This document shows, piece after piece, positions 18,149-28,441 of a DNA stretch of 32,929 nt. Both the position numbers and the translations under genes were made by a program. The notes below the pieces were generated by a model. That model worked only from the letters and a program-made list of their open reading frames with translations. It had not been told where the DNA came from and searched no databases. The number at the start of each line of letters is the position of its first letter. Positions within the stretch are counted from its first letter, which is position 1. The DNA comes from Rubellimicrobium aerolatum (GTDB lineage Bacteria > Pseudomonadota > Alphaproteobacteria > Rhodobacterales > Rhodobacteraceae), in contig NZ_JAGGJP010000023.1 in NCBI RefSeq assembly GCF_017872975.1, forward strand, positions 1 through 32,929, given 5' to 3'.

Positions 18149-19438
18149 ATGCGCGCAGCCACCGCGCCCCTGGCGATCGGCCTGGCATCCGTCGCCGGGC
18201 TCGCCCAGGCCCAGGACCTGTCGGGCGAGGTCTCGATCTGGAGCTGGAACGTCGCCGCCTCCTCGCTCGAGGCCGTGGCCGAGGGCTTCATGGCCCAGAA
18301 CCCCGGCGTGACCGTCACCGTGGAGGATCTCGGCAACGATCAGGTGTTCGACCGGATGCTCGCCTCCTGCGCCGCGGGCGGCGGGGACCTGCCCGACATC
18401 GTCTCGGTCGAGAACCACGAATCCGAGATCTTCTGGGCGCAGTTCCCCGACTGCTTCGCCGACCTGCGCGGCCTGGGCTACGACGAGGAGCTGGCCTCGC
18501 AGTTCCCGGCCTTCAAGCGCGCGGAGCTGGAGCCCGGCGGCGTGGCCTACGCGATGCCCTGGGATTCCGGCCCCGTCGCGATGTTCTATCGGCGCGACTT
18601 CTACGAGGCCGCCGGCGTGGACCCCGAGGCGATCGCGACCTGGGACGACTTCATCGCCGCCGGCCAGAAGGTGCAGGAGGCCAACCCCGACGTCACCATG
18701 ACCCAGGCCGACCTCAACGGCGACACCGAATGGTTCCGGATGATCGCGAACGAGCAGGGCTGCGGCTACTTTTCGGACGACGCGCAGGCGATCACCATCA
18801 ACCAGCCCGGTTGCGTGGCGGCGCTCGACACCGTCAAGAGGATCTACGACGCGGGCCTGATGACGGCCGCCAACTGGGACGAGAAGATCCAGTCGAACAC
18901 CGCCGGAACCGTCGCGACGCAGATGTACGGCGGCTGGTACGAGGGCTCGATCCGATCGACCGCGCCCGAGGACCAGGCGGGCAGGTGGGGGGTCTACCGG
19001 ATGCCGTCCGTGACGGCGGGCGGGCCCCGCGCGGCGAACCTCGGCGGATCTGCGCTCGCCGTCGCGAGCTCCTCGGACGCCAAGGAGGCGGCCTTCGCCT
19101 TCCTCCGCTACGCGCTCGGCACCAACGAGGGCCAGGTCACGATGCTGCGGGAATACGGGCTGGTGCCGTCGCTCCTCACGGCGGTCGATGACCCCTATGC
19201 CGCCGAGCCGCTGGAGTTCTGGGGCGGCCAGCCGGTCTGGCAGGTGATCCTGCCGACGCTGCCCGACATCAGCCCGAGCCGGGGCACGCCGTTCTTCGGC
19301 GACGCCGATTCGGTCCTGCAAACGGTGCAGACCTCCTACCTGAACGGCGGCTACGAGAGCGCGCAGGCGGCGCTCGACGACGCGGCGGGCCAGGTCGAGC
19401 TGGTGACGGGCCTGCCCGTCGCAGCGGCGCAGCAGTAG
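18149..19438 (+). CDS. sugar ABC transporter substrate-binding protein
   Basis: 429 aa. Family 1 extracellular solute-binding protein: captures a sugar in the periplasm and delivers it to the membrane permeases. Signal peptide at residues 1-20 ('APLAIGLASVAGLAQAQD'), followed by 'GEVSIWSWNVAASSLEAVAEGFMAQNPGVTVTVED' and 'YAMPWDSGPVAMFYRRDFYEAAG', both typical. The start at 18149 is preferred over an in-frame ATG at 18134 because it follows GGGAGGA and directly begins the signal peptide. First gene of a six-gene operon (binding protein, two permeases, ATPase, GH2, fusion oxidoreductase). Confidence 0.93.
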   Translation: MRAATAPLAIGLASVAGLAQAQDLSGEVSIWSWNVAASSLEAVAEGFMAQNPGVTVTVEDLGNDQVFDRMLASCAAGGGDLPDIVSVENHESEIFWAQFPDCFADLRGLGYDEELASQFPAFKRAELEPGGVAYAMPWDSGPVAMFYRRDFYEAAGVDPEAIATWDDFIAAGQKVQEANPDVTMTQADLNGDTEWFRMIANEQGCGYFSDDAQAITINQPGCVAALDTVKRIYDAGLMTAANWDEKIQSNTAGTVATQMYGGWYEGSIRSTAPEDQAGRWGVYRMPSVTAGGPRAANLGGSALAVASSSDAKEAAFAFLRYALGTNEGQVTMLREYGLVPSLLTAVDDPYAAEPLEFWGGQPVWQVILPTLPDISPSRGTPFFGDADSVLQTVQTSYLNGGYESAQAALDDAAGQVELVTGLPVAAAQQ

Positions 19439-19450
19439 CCTTCCCGCGAT

Positions 19451-19483
19451 CCCATGGCCCGGCCCGACCGGTCGGGCCATGGG
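19451..19483 (+). terminator. hairpin after the binding-protein gene
   Basis: Perfect 10-bp arms CCCATGGCCC (19451-19460) and GGGCCATGGG (19474-19483) around 13 bases, 12 bases past the binding-protein stop and before the permease genes. Hairpins at this place commonly stabilise the binding-protein mRNA or cause partial termination, so that more binding protein than permease is made. There is no U-tract. The structure is seen; the role is inference. Confidence 0.6.
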
Positions 19484-19534
19484 GGCGATCCGTCGTCCGT
19501 CGTCCTGTCGAACCCCGCACCCGAAAGCCCGCCC

Positions 19535-20395
19535 ATGCGTCGCAGAACCGGCACGGCCTACGGCTTCCTGACGCCTTACCTCCTGATCTTCGCGGTCTTC
19601 TGGATCTGGCCGATCCTTTATTCGTTCTGGCTGTCCTTCCTCGCGACGCGGCAGCTGCCCTGGACGTTCCGGCCGGCGATGACCTGGGGGCGGCTGGCGC
19701 AGGACCCGGCCTTCCTGAACGCGCTGGAGAACACGCTCCTGATCCTGGTCGTGCAGGTGCCGGTCATGATCGCGCTGGCGACCGTGCTGGCGGTGCTCCT
19801 GAACTCCTCGCTGCTGAGGGCGCGCGGGCTCATGCGCTTCGCCTTCTTCGCGCCGGTGGTGGTGGGCGAGGTGGCCTACGCGGCCGTGTTCCGCCTCATG
19901 TTCACCGCCGACCGGGGGATCGTGAACAAGGTCCTGGAAGCGGCGGGCCTGCCGGCGGTGGACTGGTTCTCGGACCCGACGGCGGCGATGGCGCTCATCG
20001 TCATGGCGGTGACCTGGCGCTGGGCCGGCTACAACGCCATCATCATCCTGTCGGGGCTCCAGTCCATCCCCGACGACGTGTACGAGGCGGCGACGCTCGA
20101 CCGCGTCTCGCCGATCCGGCAGTTCCTCTTCATCACGCTGCCGCTGCTGCGGCCGGTGATCCTGTTCTGCGTGGTGCTCTCGGTCATCGGGACAATGCAG
20201 CTCTTCGCCGAGCCCTTCCTCATCACCAACCGGGGCGGCCCCGGCGGCGCGACCGAGACGCTGGGCGTCTTCCTCTACCGGCAGGGCTTCACCGTGCTGA
20301 ACTTCGGCTACGCCTCGGCGGTGGCCTACACCATCGCGGCGATCGCTGTGCTGATCTCGCTCCTCAATCTCTGGCTGGGACGGGAGCGGGCATGA
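19535..20395 (+). CDS. sugar ABC transporter permease (MalF/UgpA type)
   Basis: 286 aa, about six hydrophobic transmembrane helices. Inner-membrane channel subunit of a carbohydrate (CUT1) ABC importer. The EAA loop that contacts the ATPase is seen as 'VYEAATLDRVSPIRQFLFITLPLLRPVI'. Starts 'RRRTGTAYGFLTPYLLIFAVFWIWPILYSFWLS', typical of the first permease. The ATG at 19535 is chosen because it begins at this pattern; an in-frame ATG at 19454 would add 27 residues lying in the hairpin. Overlaps the next gene by 4 bases (ATGA). Confidence 0.9.
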   Translation: MRRRTGTAYGFLTPYLLIFAVFWIWPILYSFWLSFLATRQLPWTFRPAMTWGRLAQDPAFLNALENTLLILVVQVPVMIALATVLAVLLNSSLLRARGLMRFAFFAPVVVGEVAYAAVFRLMFTADRGIVNKVLEAAGLPAVDWFSDPTAAMALIVMAVTWRWAGYNAIIILSGLQSIPDDVYEAATLDRVSPIRQFLFITLPLLRPVILFCVVLSVIGTMQLFAEPFLITNRGGPGGATETLGVFLYRQGFTVLNFGYASAVAYTIAAIAVLISLLNLWLGRERA

Positions 20396-21228
20396 CATCC
20401 AGATCCTCCCGGCGCCTCTGGCGACAGGTGGCGCTCCACGCGGCGCTGGGACCCCTGGCGCTCCTGTGGCTCCTGCCGCTCTGGATGATGCTCGTCTTCT
20501 CGACGATGCCCGAGAACGGCATCTTCTCGCCCGACATCGAGCTCCTGCCGCGCGGGGAGTTCTGGGCCAACTTCCAGGCCCTGCAGGCCGAGACGGGGTT
20601 CCTGCGGACGCTGTTCGTGTCGGTCGTCGTGGCGCTGGTGACGACCGGGCTGTCGATCCTGCTGACCTCGATGGCGGGCTGGGCGCTGGTGCGCTACCGC
20701 TTCCGGGGGCGGTGGCTGGTGACGGCGCTCATCTTCGGGACGCTGACGCTGCCCTACTTCGTCGTGGTGATCCCGCAGTTCATCCTGGTGGCCCGGGACA
20801 TGGGCCTCCAGAACACCTGGTTCGCGCTGATCGTGCCGCCGCTCTTCAACTCGCTGGGCGTGCTGTTCATGCGGCAGGCCTTCTCGATGATGCCGGGGGA
20901 GCTCTTCGACGCGGCGCAGGTCGAGGGCGTGACGGAATGGCGGATCTTCACCCGCGTGGCGCTGCCGATGGCGCGGCCCACGCTCGCGGCGCTGGCGATC
21001 ATCCTGTTCCTGGCAAGCTGGAACAACTACCTCTGGCCGCTGCTGATCGCTTCGGACCCCGCGATGATGACGGCCCCGGTCGCGCTCGGGACGCTGATCG
21101 GGTTCACGCGGGTGTCCTGGGCGTCGATCATGACCGGGGCGGTGCTGCTGACGCTGCCCATGGTCGTGGTCTTCGTCTTCTTCCAGCGATTCTTCATGTC
21201 GGGCATCACGGCGGGCGCGGTGAAATGA
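20392..21228 (+). CDS. sugar ABC transporter permease (MalG/UgpE type)
   Basis: 278 aa, six predicted transmembrane helices. Second channel subunit of the CUT1 importer. The EAA-like loop is '[31 protein letters not shown]' near residue 185, and the C-terminus '[16 protein letters not shown]' is characteristic of MalG-type permeases. The ATG overlaps the stop of the first permease, so the two are made together. Followed 10 bp later by the ATPase gene. Confidence 0.92.
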   Translation: MTSRSSRRLWRQVALHAALGPLALLWLLPLWMMLVFSTMPENGIFSPDIELLPRGEFWANFQALQAETGFLRTLFVSVVVALVTTGLSILLTSMAGWALVRYRFRGRWLVTALIFGTLTLPYFVVVIPQFILVARDMGLQNTWFALIVPPLFNSLGVLFMRQAFSMMPGELFDAAQVEGVTEWRIFTRVALPMARPTLAALAIILFLASWNNYLWPLLIASDPAMMTAPVALGTLIGFTRVSWASIMTGAVLLTLPMVVVFVFFQRFFMSGITAGAVK

Positions 21229-21238
21229 GGGGATCCCC

Positions 21239-22312
<1,074 letters not shown>

Positions 22313-22356
22313 CCCCCTCCCCCCCCAGCGAACCCGACCTCCCCGAAGGACTTCCC

Positions 22357-24594
22357 ATGCGCTCCGAGACGCCCTGCAACGACTCCTGGATCTTCGCGGA
22401 GGGCTTCGACCCCGCCTGGGTCGTGGCCCCCCTGCGGGGCGAGGCCGTCGAGCTGCCCCACACGGCGGTCGAGCTTCCGCTGTCCTACTTCGACGAGACC
22501 GCCTACCAGCGGCCCTTCACCTACCAGCGCGAGATTCCGTGGGAGGACCGCTTCGAGGGGCGCGAGGTCGCGCTGGTCTTCGAGGGGGCGATGGCGGACG
22601 CCCGGGTCTGGGTGAACGGGCAGGAGGTCGCCCGGCACCGCGACGGCTACACCCCGTTCGAGGCGCGGCTCACGGGGCACCTGCGACGGGGCGACAACCT
22701 CGTGACCGTGCGGATCGACGGGTCGGAGAACCCGGTCATCCCGCCCTTCGGCGGGCGGATCGACTACCTGACCTATGCGGGAATCTACCGCGAGGTGGCG
22801 CTGCGGGTGACGGCGCCGGTCTGGATCGCGAACGTCAAAATCGAGACGCCCGAGCCGCTGGCGGCCGAGACGTCCGTGCGCGCGCGGGTATGGCTGGCCG
22901 GCGACGGGCGGGCGGCGCGGATCGCGGCGCGGCTGCTGGACGCGGACGGCCGAGAGGCCGCGCGGGCCGAGGTCGAGGCGAGCGGCGGCGAGGCGCAGGT
23001 GGCGTTCGACGGGCTGAGGGGCCTGCGTCCCTGGCGACCGGAGGACCCGGCGCTCTGCACGCTGGAGCTGACGCTGACCTCGGAGGCGGGAGAGGACCGG
23101 CTGGCCACCCGCTTCGGCCTTCGCGAGGCGCGGTTCACGCCGGAGGGGTTCCTCCTGAACGGCGAGCCCCTGAAGCTTATGGGCCTCAACCGCCACCAGA
23201 GCTTTCCCTATTCGGGCTACGCGCAGGGACGGCGGTCGCAGGAGAGGGACGCGGAGATCCTCAAGTGGGACCTGGGCTGCAACGTCGTGCGGACCTCGCA
23301 TTACCCGCAGTCCAGGCACTTCCTGAACCGCTGCGACGAGATCGGCCTCCTCGTGTTCGAGGAGATCCCCGGCTGGCAGCACATCGGCGGGGCCGAGTGG
23401 AAGGCGGAGTCGGTCCAGAACGTCCGGCGCATGATCGAACGGGACTGGAACCATCCCTCGATCATCCTTTGGGGGGTGCGGATCAACGAAAGCCAGGACG
23501 ACCACGGCTTCTACGCCGAGACGAACCGGGTCGCGCGCGAGCTGGACCCGACGCGGCAGACCGGGGGCGTGCGGTTCATCACCGAGAGCGAGATGCTCGA
23601 GGACGTCTACACGCTGAACGACTTCATCCTGGGCGACTTCGAGAATCCGCAGTCGAACCGGCCCCGGACGGCGCTGCGGTCCCGCCGCGAGACGACGGGC
23701 CTCCCGCACCCCGTCCCCTACCTCATCACCGAATACAACGGGCACATGTTCCCGACCAAGGCCTGGGACCAGGAGCAGCGGCAGGCCGAGCACGCCATCC
23801 GGCACCTGGAGGTGCTGGACGCGGCCTTCGGGGACCCGGCGGTCGCGGGCGCCATCGGCTGGTGCTTCTTCGACTACAACACCCACAAGGACTTCGGCTC
23901 GGGCGACCGCATCTGCCACCACGGGGTCGCGACGATCTTCCGGGAGCCCAAGTTCGCGGCCCATGCCTATGCGAGCCAGCGCGACCCGGCGGAACGGGTG
24001 GTGATGCAGCCCGTCACCTTCTACGCGCGGGGCGAGCGGAACATCGGGGGCATCCTGCCGCTGGTGGTGCTCACCAACTGCGACGCAGTGGAGATCCGCT
24101 ACGGGTCGAGCCTCCGCAAGCGGGTCGGGCCGGACAGGGAGCGGTTCCCGCACCTGCCGCACGCGCCCGTCATCCTCGACCATCGCCACTTCTCCGGGGC
24201 GGAGATGGGCCTCTGGGGGATGAGCTGGGAGGACTGCGAGATCGTGGGGTTCCTCCGGGGCGAGGAGGTGGCGCGGCGCCGCTACGTGGCCGACCCCGTG
24301 CCGACCACGCTGGAAGTCGCGCCGGATGCGACCGTGCTGGACGCGGCGGCGCGGGACGAGGCGCGGGTGATCGTGCGGGCTCTGGACCAGGCGGGAAACG
24401 TGCTGCCGTTCCTTCAGGATGCGGTGCGGATCGAGGTGGACGGGCCCGCCCGGCTGATCGGGCCGGGAACGGCGCACCTGGCGGGCGGGACCACGGGCTT
24501 CTGGCTGCGCGCCACCGGCGGGACGGGGTCGGTGCGGGTGCAGGTGGCGACGGACAGGTTCCCGGCGGCGGTGCTGGACCTTCGGGCGGAGTGA
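22357..24594 (+). CDS. glycoside hydrolase family 2 protein (beta-galactosidase/beta-glucuronidase-like)
   Basis: 745 aa, no signal peptide, so it acts in the cytoplasm on imported oligosaccharide. Domain order is that of GH2: sugar-binding jelly-roll (about residues 30-165, 'GAMADARVWVNGQEVARHRDGYTPFEARLT'), immunoglobulin-like domain (about 165-270), and TIM barrel (about 270-560) with 'LNGEPLKLMGLNRHQSFPYSG', 'VVRTSHYPQS', acid/base E378 in 'RINES' and nucleophile E459 in 'LITEY'. A C-terminal beta-sandwich extension follows. Retaining beta-glycosidase chemistry is expected; galactoside or glucuronide specificity cannot be told apart. GAAGGA precedes the ATG at 22357. It sits between the ATPase and the fusion oxidoreductase in the same operon. 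Confidence 0.9.
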   Translation: MRSETPCNDSWIFAEGFDPAWVVAPLRGEAVELPHTAVELPLSYFDETAYQRPFTYQREIPWEDRFEGREVALVFEGAMADARVWVNGQEVARHRDGYTPFEARLTGHLRRGDNLVTVRIDGSENPVIPPFGGRIDYLTYAGIYREVALRVTAPVWIANVKIETPEPLAAETSVRARVWLAGDGRAARIAARLLDADGREAARAEVEASGGEAQVAFDGLRGLRPWRPEDPALCTLELTLTSEAGEDRLATRFGLREARFTPEGFLLNGEPLKLMGLNRHQSFPYSGYAQGRRSQERDAEILKWDLGCNVVRTSHYPQSRHFLNRCDEIGLLVFEEIPGWQHIGGAEWKAESVQNVRRMIERDWNHPSIILWGVRINESQDDHGFYAETNRVARELDPTRQTGGVRFITESEMLEDVYTLNDFILGDFENPQSNRPRTALRSRRETTGLPHPVPYLITEYNGHMFPTKAWDQEQRQAEHAIRHLEVLDAAFGDPAVAGAIGWCFFDYNTHKDFGSGDRICHHGVATIFREPKFAAHAYASQRDPAERVVMQPVTFYARGERNIGGILPLVVLTNCDAVEIRYGSSLRKRVGPDRERFPHLPHAPVILDHRHFSGAEMGLWGMSWEDCEIVGFLRGEEVARRRYVADPVPTTLEVAPDATVLDAAARDEARVIVRALDQAGNVLPFLQDAVRIEVDGPARLIGPGTAHLAGGTTGFWLRATGGTGSVRVQVATDRFPAAVLDLRAE

Positions 24595-24599
24595 GGATC

Positions 24600-26627
24600 A
24601 TGGAACAGGTCAGGTGGGGCCTCATCGGCCCGGGACGCATCGCGCGCAACTTCGCGGACGGGCTGAAGGAGGCGGCATCGGGCCGCCTCCAGGCCGTCGC
24701 GAGCCGCAGCGAGGCGCGGCGGGCCGAGTTCGGGGACCGATACGGGATCGAGCCCGCCCTGCGGTTCGACTCCTACGAGGCGATGGTCGAGAGCCCCGAC
24801 ATCGACGCGGTCTATGTCGCGACGCCCCATCCCTGGCACGCCGAGCACGCGCTGCTCGCCCTCCGGGCGGGGAAGGCGGCGCTGGTCGAGAAGCCGATGG
24901 GCCTGAACCTCGCCGAGGTGGTGGCGGTGACGGAGGCGGCGCGGCAGGAGGGGGTCTTCCTCATGGAAGGCTTCATGTATCGCTGCCACCCGCAGGTCGC
25001 GCGGCTGGTGGAGCTGATCCGCGCGGGGGCCATCGGCCAGGTGCGCCACGTCCGGGCGAGCTTCGGCTTCGAGGCGAGGTTCGACCCGGCCTCGCGGCTC
25101 TTCGACAGGTCGCTGGCGGGGGGCGGCATCCTCGACGTGGGGGGCTATCCGGTGTCGGCCGTCCGGCTCGTCGCGGGCGCGGCGGTCGGGAGGCCCTTCG
25201 CGGAGCCGGAGACGGTGAAGGGCTCGGGCCTGCTGGGCGCGACGAGGGTGGACGAGGTGGCCTTCGCGCTCCTGACCTTCCCGGGCGGGATCACGGCGGA
25301 GGTGGCCTGCGCGACGCGGCGGGCCATGGAGAACGCGCTGGTGGTCGAGGGGACGGAAGGGACGATCACGCTTCCCGACCCCTGGGTGCCGGGGCGCAAC
25401 GCCGGGCCGTCGGATGCGGTCATCCGCATCGCCCGGGGCGGGGAGACCACGGAGGAGTGGATCAGGGACCCGCGCCACCTCTTCGCCTTCGAGGCCGAGG
25501 CGGCGAGCCGGGCCATCGCGGCGGGTGAGACCGAGGCGCCGTTCCCGGCCATGACCCCCGCCGAGAGCCGGGGCAACGCCGCCGTCCTGGACCGGTGGCG
25601 GCAGGAGATGGGGGCCACGACCTTCGCCGAGGACCCGGGCGTGGTGCGCCGCCTCCCGCGCGCGCTGCCCAGGGGGCTGCCCGGCATCGGCAAGGTCCGT
25701 GTCCCGGGCGTGACGCTCCCCATGAGCCGCCTCGTGATCGGCTGCGACAACCGCGACACCCCGGCCGAGGGGGCGATCGTCTGGGACGCCTGGATGGAGG
25801 CCGGGGGGAACGCCTTCGACACGGCCTTCGTCTACGGCGGCGGCCGGCACGAGGGCGTGCTGGGCCAGTGGATCGCCTCGCGCGGGGTGGCGGACGAGGT
25901 GGTGGTGATCGCCAAGGGGGCGCATTCGCCCTACTGCACGCCACGCGCGATCGGGGCGCAACTGGAGATGTCGCTCGGCCGGCTCGGGCTCGACCGGGTG
26001 CCGATCTACGTCATGCACCGCGACAACCCGGACGTGCCGGTGGGCGAGTTCGTGGACGCGGTGAACCGGCTGATCGACGCCGGAACGGTCGGCATCTGGG
26101 GCGGGTCGAACTGGTCGGTGGAACGGCTGGCCGAGGCGCAGGACCACGCGGCGGCCAGGGGGCTCGTGGGGCCGGCGATCCTCAGCAACAACCTGTCGCT
26201 CGCGGTCATGGAGAAGCCGGTCTGGGCCGGCTGCGTCAGCTCCAACGATCCGGGCACGCTGGCCGTCCTCCAGCAGCGGCAGGCTATCCACCTGAGCTGG
26301 TCGAGCCAGGCGCGCGGCTACTTCCTGCCCGAGGAGCTGCGGGACCGCCTGCCGCCCGACACGCGGCCCGAGACCTGCTTCGGCAGCGACGCCAACGCCG
26401 AGCGCCGCCGCCGCGCGGAGGAGCTGGCGGCCGAGCGGGGGGTGAGCGCGAACGCCGTGGCGCTGGCCTGGGTGCTGGCGCAGCCCTTCCCGTCCCTGGC
26501 CCTGGTCGGGCCCCGGAGCCCCGGGGAGATCGCCTCCTCGCTGCCCGCCCTGGACCTGAACCTGTCGCCGGAGGAGGCCGCGTGGCTCAATCTCGGGACC
26601 GAGCGCCGCGACCGGGGTGCCGCCTGA
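24600..26627 (+). CDS. fusion: Gfo/Idh/MocA dehydrogenase + aldo/keto reductase
   Basis: 675 aa in one uninterrupted frame. Residues 1 to about 345 form a Gfo/Idh/MocA oxidoreductase: NAD-binding 'GLIGPGRIARNFADGL' and the catalytic 'VEKPMGLN' (K98), then an alpha/beta substrate domain including 'GGGILDVGGYPVSAVR'. After a short linker, residues 370-670 form an aldo/keto reductase with the catalytic tetrad D407 ('AFDTAF'), Y412 ('VYGGG'), K439 ('IAKG') and H473 ('MHRDN'). The two families are normally separate, each about 300-350 aa, so the fusion is unusual. Both use NAD(P)(H), suggesting two sequential redox steps on one sugar without releasing the intermediate. It begins 5 bases after the GH2 stop, so the GH2 product is a plausible substrate. 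Confidence 0.9.
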   Translation: MEQVRWGLIGPGRIARNFADGLKEAASGRLQAVASRSEARRAEFGDRYGIEPALRFDSYEAMVESPDIDAVYVATPHPWHAEHALLALRAGKAALVEKPMGLNLAEVVAVTEAARQEGVFLMEGFMYRCHPQVARLVELIRAGAIGQVRHVRASFGFEARFDPASRLFDRSLAGGGILDVGGYPVSAVRLVAGAAVGRPFAEPETVKGSGLLGATRVDEVAFALLTFPGGITAEVACATRRAMENALVVEGTEGTITLPDPWVPGRNAGPSDAVIRIARGGETTEEWIRDPRHLFAFEAEAASRAIAAGETEAPFPAMTPAESRGNAAVLDRWRQEMGATTFAEDPGVVRRLPRALPRGLPGIGKVRVPGVTLPMSRLVIGCDNRDTPAEGAIVWDAWMEAGGNAFDTAFVYGGGRHEGVLGQWIASRGVADEVVVIAKGAHSPYCTPRAIGAQLEMSLGRLGLDRVPIYVMHRDNPDVPVGEFVDAVNRLIDAGTVGIWGGSNWSVERLAEAQDHAAARGLVGPAILSNNLSLAVMEKPVWAGCVSSNDPGTLAVLQQRQAIHLSWSSQARGYFLPEELRDRLPPDTRPETCFGSDANAERRRRAEELAAERGVSANAVALAWVLAQPFPSLALVGPRSPGEIASSLPALDLNLSPEEAAWLNLGTERRDRGAA

Positions 26628-26628
26628 A

Positions 26629-26663
26629 CCGGGGGCCGCAGGATGCCGCGCCATCCTCCCCGG
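26629..26663 (+). terminator. hairpin after the sugar operon
   Basis: Arms CCGGGG (26629-26634) and AGGATG (26640-26645) pair with CATCCT (26652-26657) and CCCCGG (26658-26663), with a five-base bulge. It begins 1 base after the fusion gene's stop. No U-run follows. A terminator role for the six-gene operon is plausible. The remainder of the 270-bp gap (to 26897) shows no gene; it must hold the response-regulator promoter. Confidence 0.4.
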
Positions 26664-26897
26664 CAGGTCCAAGGCGCGGCGCGTCCCGCCGAAGTCCCGG
26701 CGGCGGTCCACGGCGGACCTGCGGGGCAGGAGAGCCTGCGGCCGAAGGCGTGGCTCGCACGGCGACGCTCGGCCAGCCGCGCGGCCGGGGGCGGACGTGC
26801 CGCGAACGGGCGCTACCTGCCGGCGCAGGGCGACGCGGCCCCTCCGCGCGATCGGCCCTCCGGCCGAGCGACCCACCGAAACCGGGAGCACAGGATC

Positions 26898-27260
26898 ATG
26901 GCGACGGTCTCCACCCTTGCCGGACAGCACATCCTCGTCGTGGAGGACGACTACTTCGTCGCGGACGACCTGACCGCGATGCTCGAGGCGGCGGGGGCGA
27001 CGGTGCTGGGCCCGGCCGCCACCCTGGCGGACGCGCGGGGACTCGTGGCGCGGACGGAGCGGCTCGACGGCGCCATCCTCGACATCAACCTCCAGGGCGA
27101 GACGGTCTTCCCGGTGGCGAACCTCCTCCGGGAGCGGGGGATCCCCTTCATCTTCGCGACCGGCTACGACCGGGGCGAGATCCCCGCGCGCTTCGCCGAC
27201 GTGCGGTCCTGCGAGAAGCCCTTCACCGCCGAGCAGATCGCCGGGGCCATGTGGGCGTGA
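26898..27260 (+). CDS. single-domain response regulator
   Basis: 120 aa, receiver domain only, no DNA-binding output. Conserved features: acidic pair in 'LVVEDDYFVADDL', phospho-accepting D62 ('AILDINLQGE'), switch residue T88 ('FATGYD') and K107 ('CEKPF'). Receivers of this 'VEDDYxxA...DINL' subtype usually pair with HisKA_2/HWE kinases in alphaproteobacteria and relay phosphate. No kinase is adjacent; the PAS-PAS kinase at 10.5-11.9 kb is the only one in the window and a link is possible but unproven. The ATG at 26898 is selected because the receiver begins there; a longer in-frame extension upstream has no family match. It converges with the glycosyltransferase gene (10 bp gap). Confidence 0.88.
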   Translation: MATVSTLAGQHILVVEDDYFVADDLTAMLEAAGATVLGPAATLADARGLVARTERLDGAILDINLQGETVFPVANLLRERGIPFIFATGYDRGEIPARFADVRSCEKPFTAEQIAGAMWA

Positions 27261-27270
27261 GCCGCGCCCG

Positions 27271-28227
27271 TCAGTAGCCATCCCACCATCGCGCCCGGTC
27301 GGACCAGGCGGCGCGGCTGGCGGACAGGGTGGCGCTCCGGCGGGCCAGGGACGGGGCGACCCGGGCGACGGCGGCCTTGAAGGCGACGCCGCCCCGGATG
27401 ATGGCGACGGCGAGCCGGCGCTGCCGGGCCGGCAGGTGCCGGCGGGCGAGGCGGATGCGGGCGGCCAGAAGCTGCATCTGGCGGGGTTCGTTGGGCTGCG
27501 ACGCGCCGGTGAGGTGGACGATCGTCGCGGCGGGCGTGAAGGCCGGGCGGGCGCCCAGGGCGCGGGCGCGCAGGCAGAGGTCGGCTTCTTCCCCGTAGAC
27601 GAAGAAGGCCGGGTCGAACCCGCCGAGCCGGTCCCACAGCCCTCGCTCGATCAGGAGGAAGCAGCCGGTGACGATATCGACCTCGCGCTCGTGGTCCCGC
27701 GCGAACCGGGGACAGGCCTCGGGGTTGGCGAGGGCCGAGCGCGGCCAGAGCGCCGCCAGCCCGAAGCCGTTGCAGAACAGGCTCCAGGGCGTGGCCCGGC
27801 GCCACAGCGAGGTCGGGTTGAGCCGTCCGTCGGCATGGACGGTGCGCCCGCCCCAGATCCCGGCCCCGGGCCGCCGGCGCGCGAAGTCGAGCAGGGCCTC
27901 CACCGCCCCCGGCGGCACGAGGGTGTCCGGGTTGAGGAGCAGCAGATAGGGCGCGGAGGACAGCCCGGCCGCGAGGTTGTTGGCCCGGGCGAAGCCGAGG
28001 TTGCGGTCCAGCGCCAGGAGCCTCGCCCGGGGGAACTCCCGCCGGATGCGCTCCGCCGAGCCGTCCCCGGAGGCGTTGTCCACGACCACCAGCTCGTGGG
28101 GGACCGCCGTGCCCGCCTCCAGGCTGGCCAGGGCGGCGCAGGTCAGGTCCGCCGTGTCGTAGCTGACGACCACGACGCAGACCTCCGGCGCGGATGTCTC
28201 GCGGTCCTGTCCCGTCGGTTGCTCCAT
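27271..28227 (-). CDS. GT2-family glycosyltransferase (rhamnosyltransferase-like)
   Basis: 318 aa. Inverting GT-A glycosyltransferase: 'VCVVVVSYDTADLTCAALASL', 'ELVVVDNASGDGSAERI', 'LDRNLGFARANNLA', the metal/nucleotide-sugar-binding 'LLLNPDTLVP', and the acceptor motif 'GGFDPAFFVYGEEADLCLRARALG'. The order fits the WcaE/RfbN-like group that builds O-antigen or exopolysaccharide. No membrane segments, so cytoplasmic. The start at 28227 is supported by GGAG 6 bases upstream on its strand; a longer in-frame start exists at 28290. Divergent from the radical SAM-NOS operon, with about 214 bp between. Confidence 0.9.
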   Translation of the reverse strand: MEQPTGQDRETSAPEVCVVVVSYDTADLTCAALASLEAGTAVPHELVVVDNASGDGSAERIRREFPRARLLALDRNLGFARANNLAAGLSSAPYLLLLNPDTLVPPGAVEALLDFARRRPGAGIWGGRTVHADGRLNPTSLWRRATPWSLFCNGFGLAALWPRSALANPEACPRFARDHEREVDIVTGCFLLIERGLWDRLGGFDPAFFVYGEEADLCLRARALGARPAFTPAATIVHLTGASQPNEPRQMQLLAARIRLARRHLPARQRRLAVAIIRGGVAFKAAVARVAPSLARRSATLSASRAAWSDRARWWDGY

Positions 28228-28306
28228 GGATCGCTCCGGCCCGTGGCGGGGCGGACCGGAACGGCCCGCCCGGGCCCGAGGCAAGCGCAAAGCCCGCCGC
28301 TCCGCA

Positions 28307-28337
28307 AGGGCCGGGGTCCGCCGCCCCCTGCGGCCCT
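28307..28337. promoter_or_regulatory. inverted repeat in the divergent gap before the radical SAM-NOS operon
   Basis: AGGGCCG (28307-28313) and CGGCCCT (28331-28337) are perfect complements, with GGG/CCC able to extend the stem inward. The gap 28228-28441 contains the start regions of both the glycosyltransferase (-) and the radical SAM gene (+); no clear -10/-35 could be found. A leader hairpin or operator is possible. Confidence 0.3.
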
Positions 28338-28441
28338 GACCGGCCGGCCACGGAGCGAGGCGAACCGCTCGGCAAAGGCTTGCCTCCGTCGGGAACCTGC
28401 CGTCTCATGCCCGCCGAACGACAAGTCCACGCCACGGAGGA

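Noticed and set aside
24414-27281. 955-aa minus-strand frame across the fusion oxidoreductase
   Set aside because: Antisense shadow; no recognisable domains.
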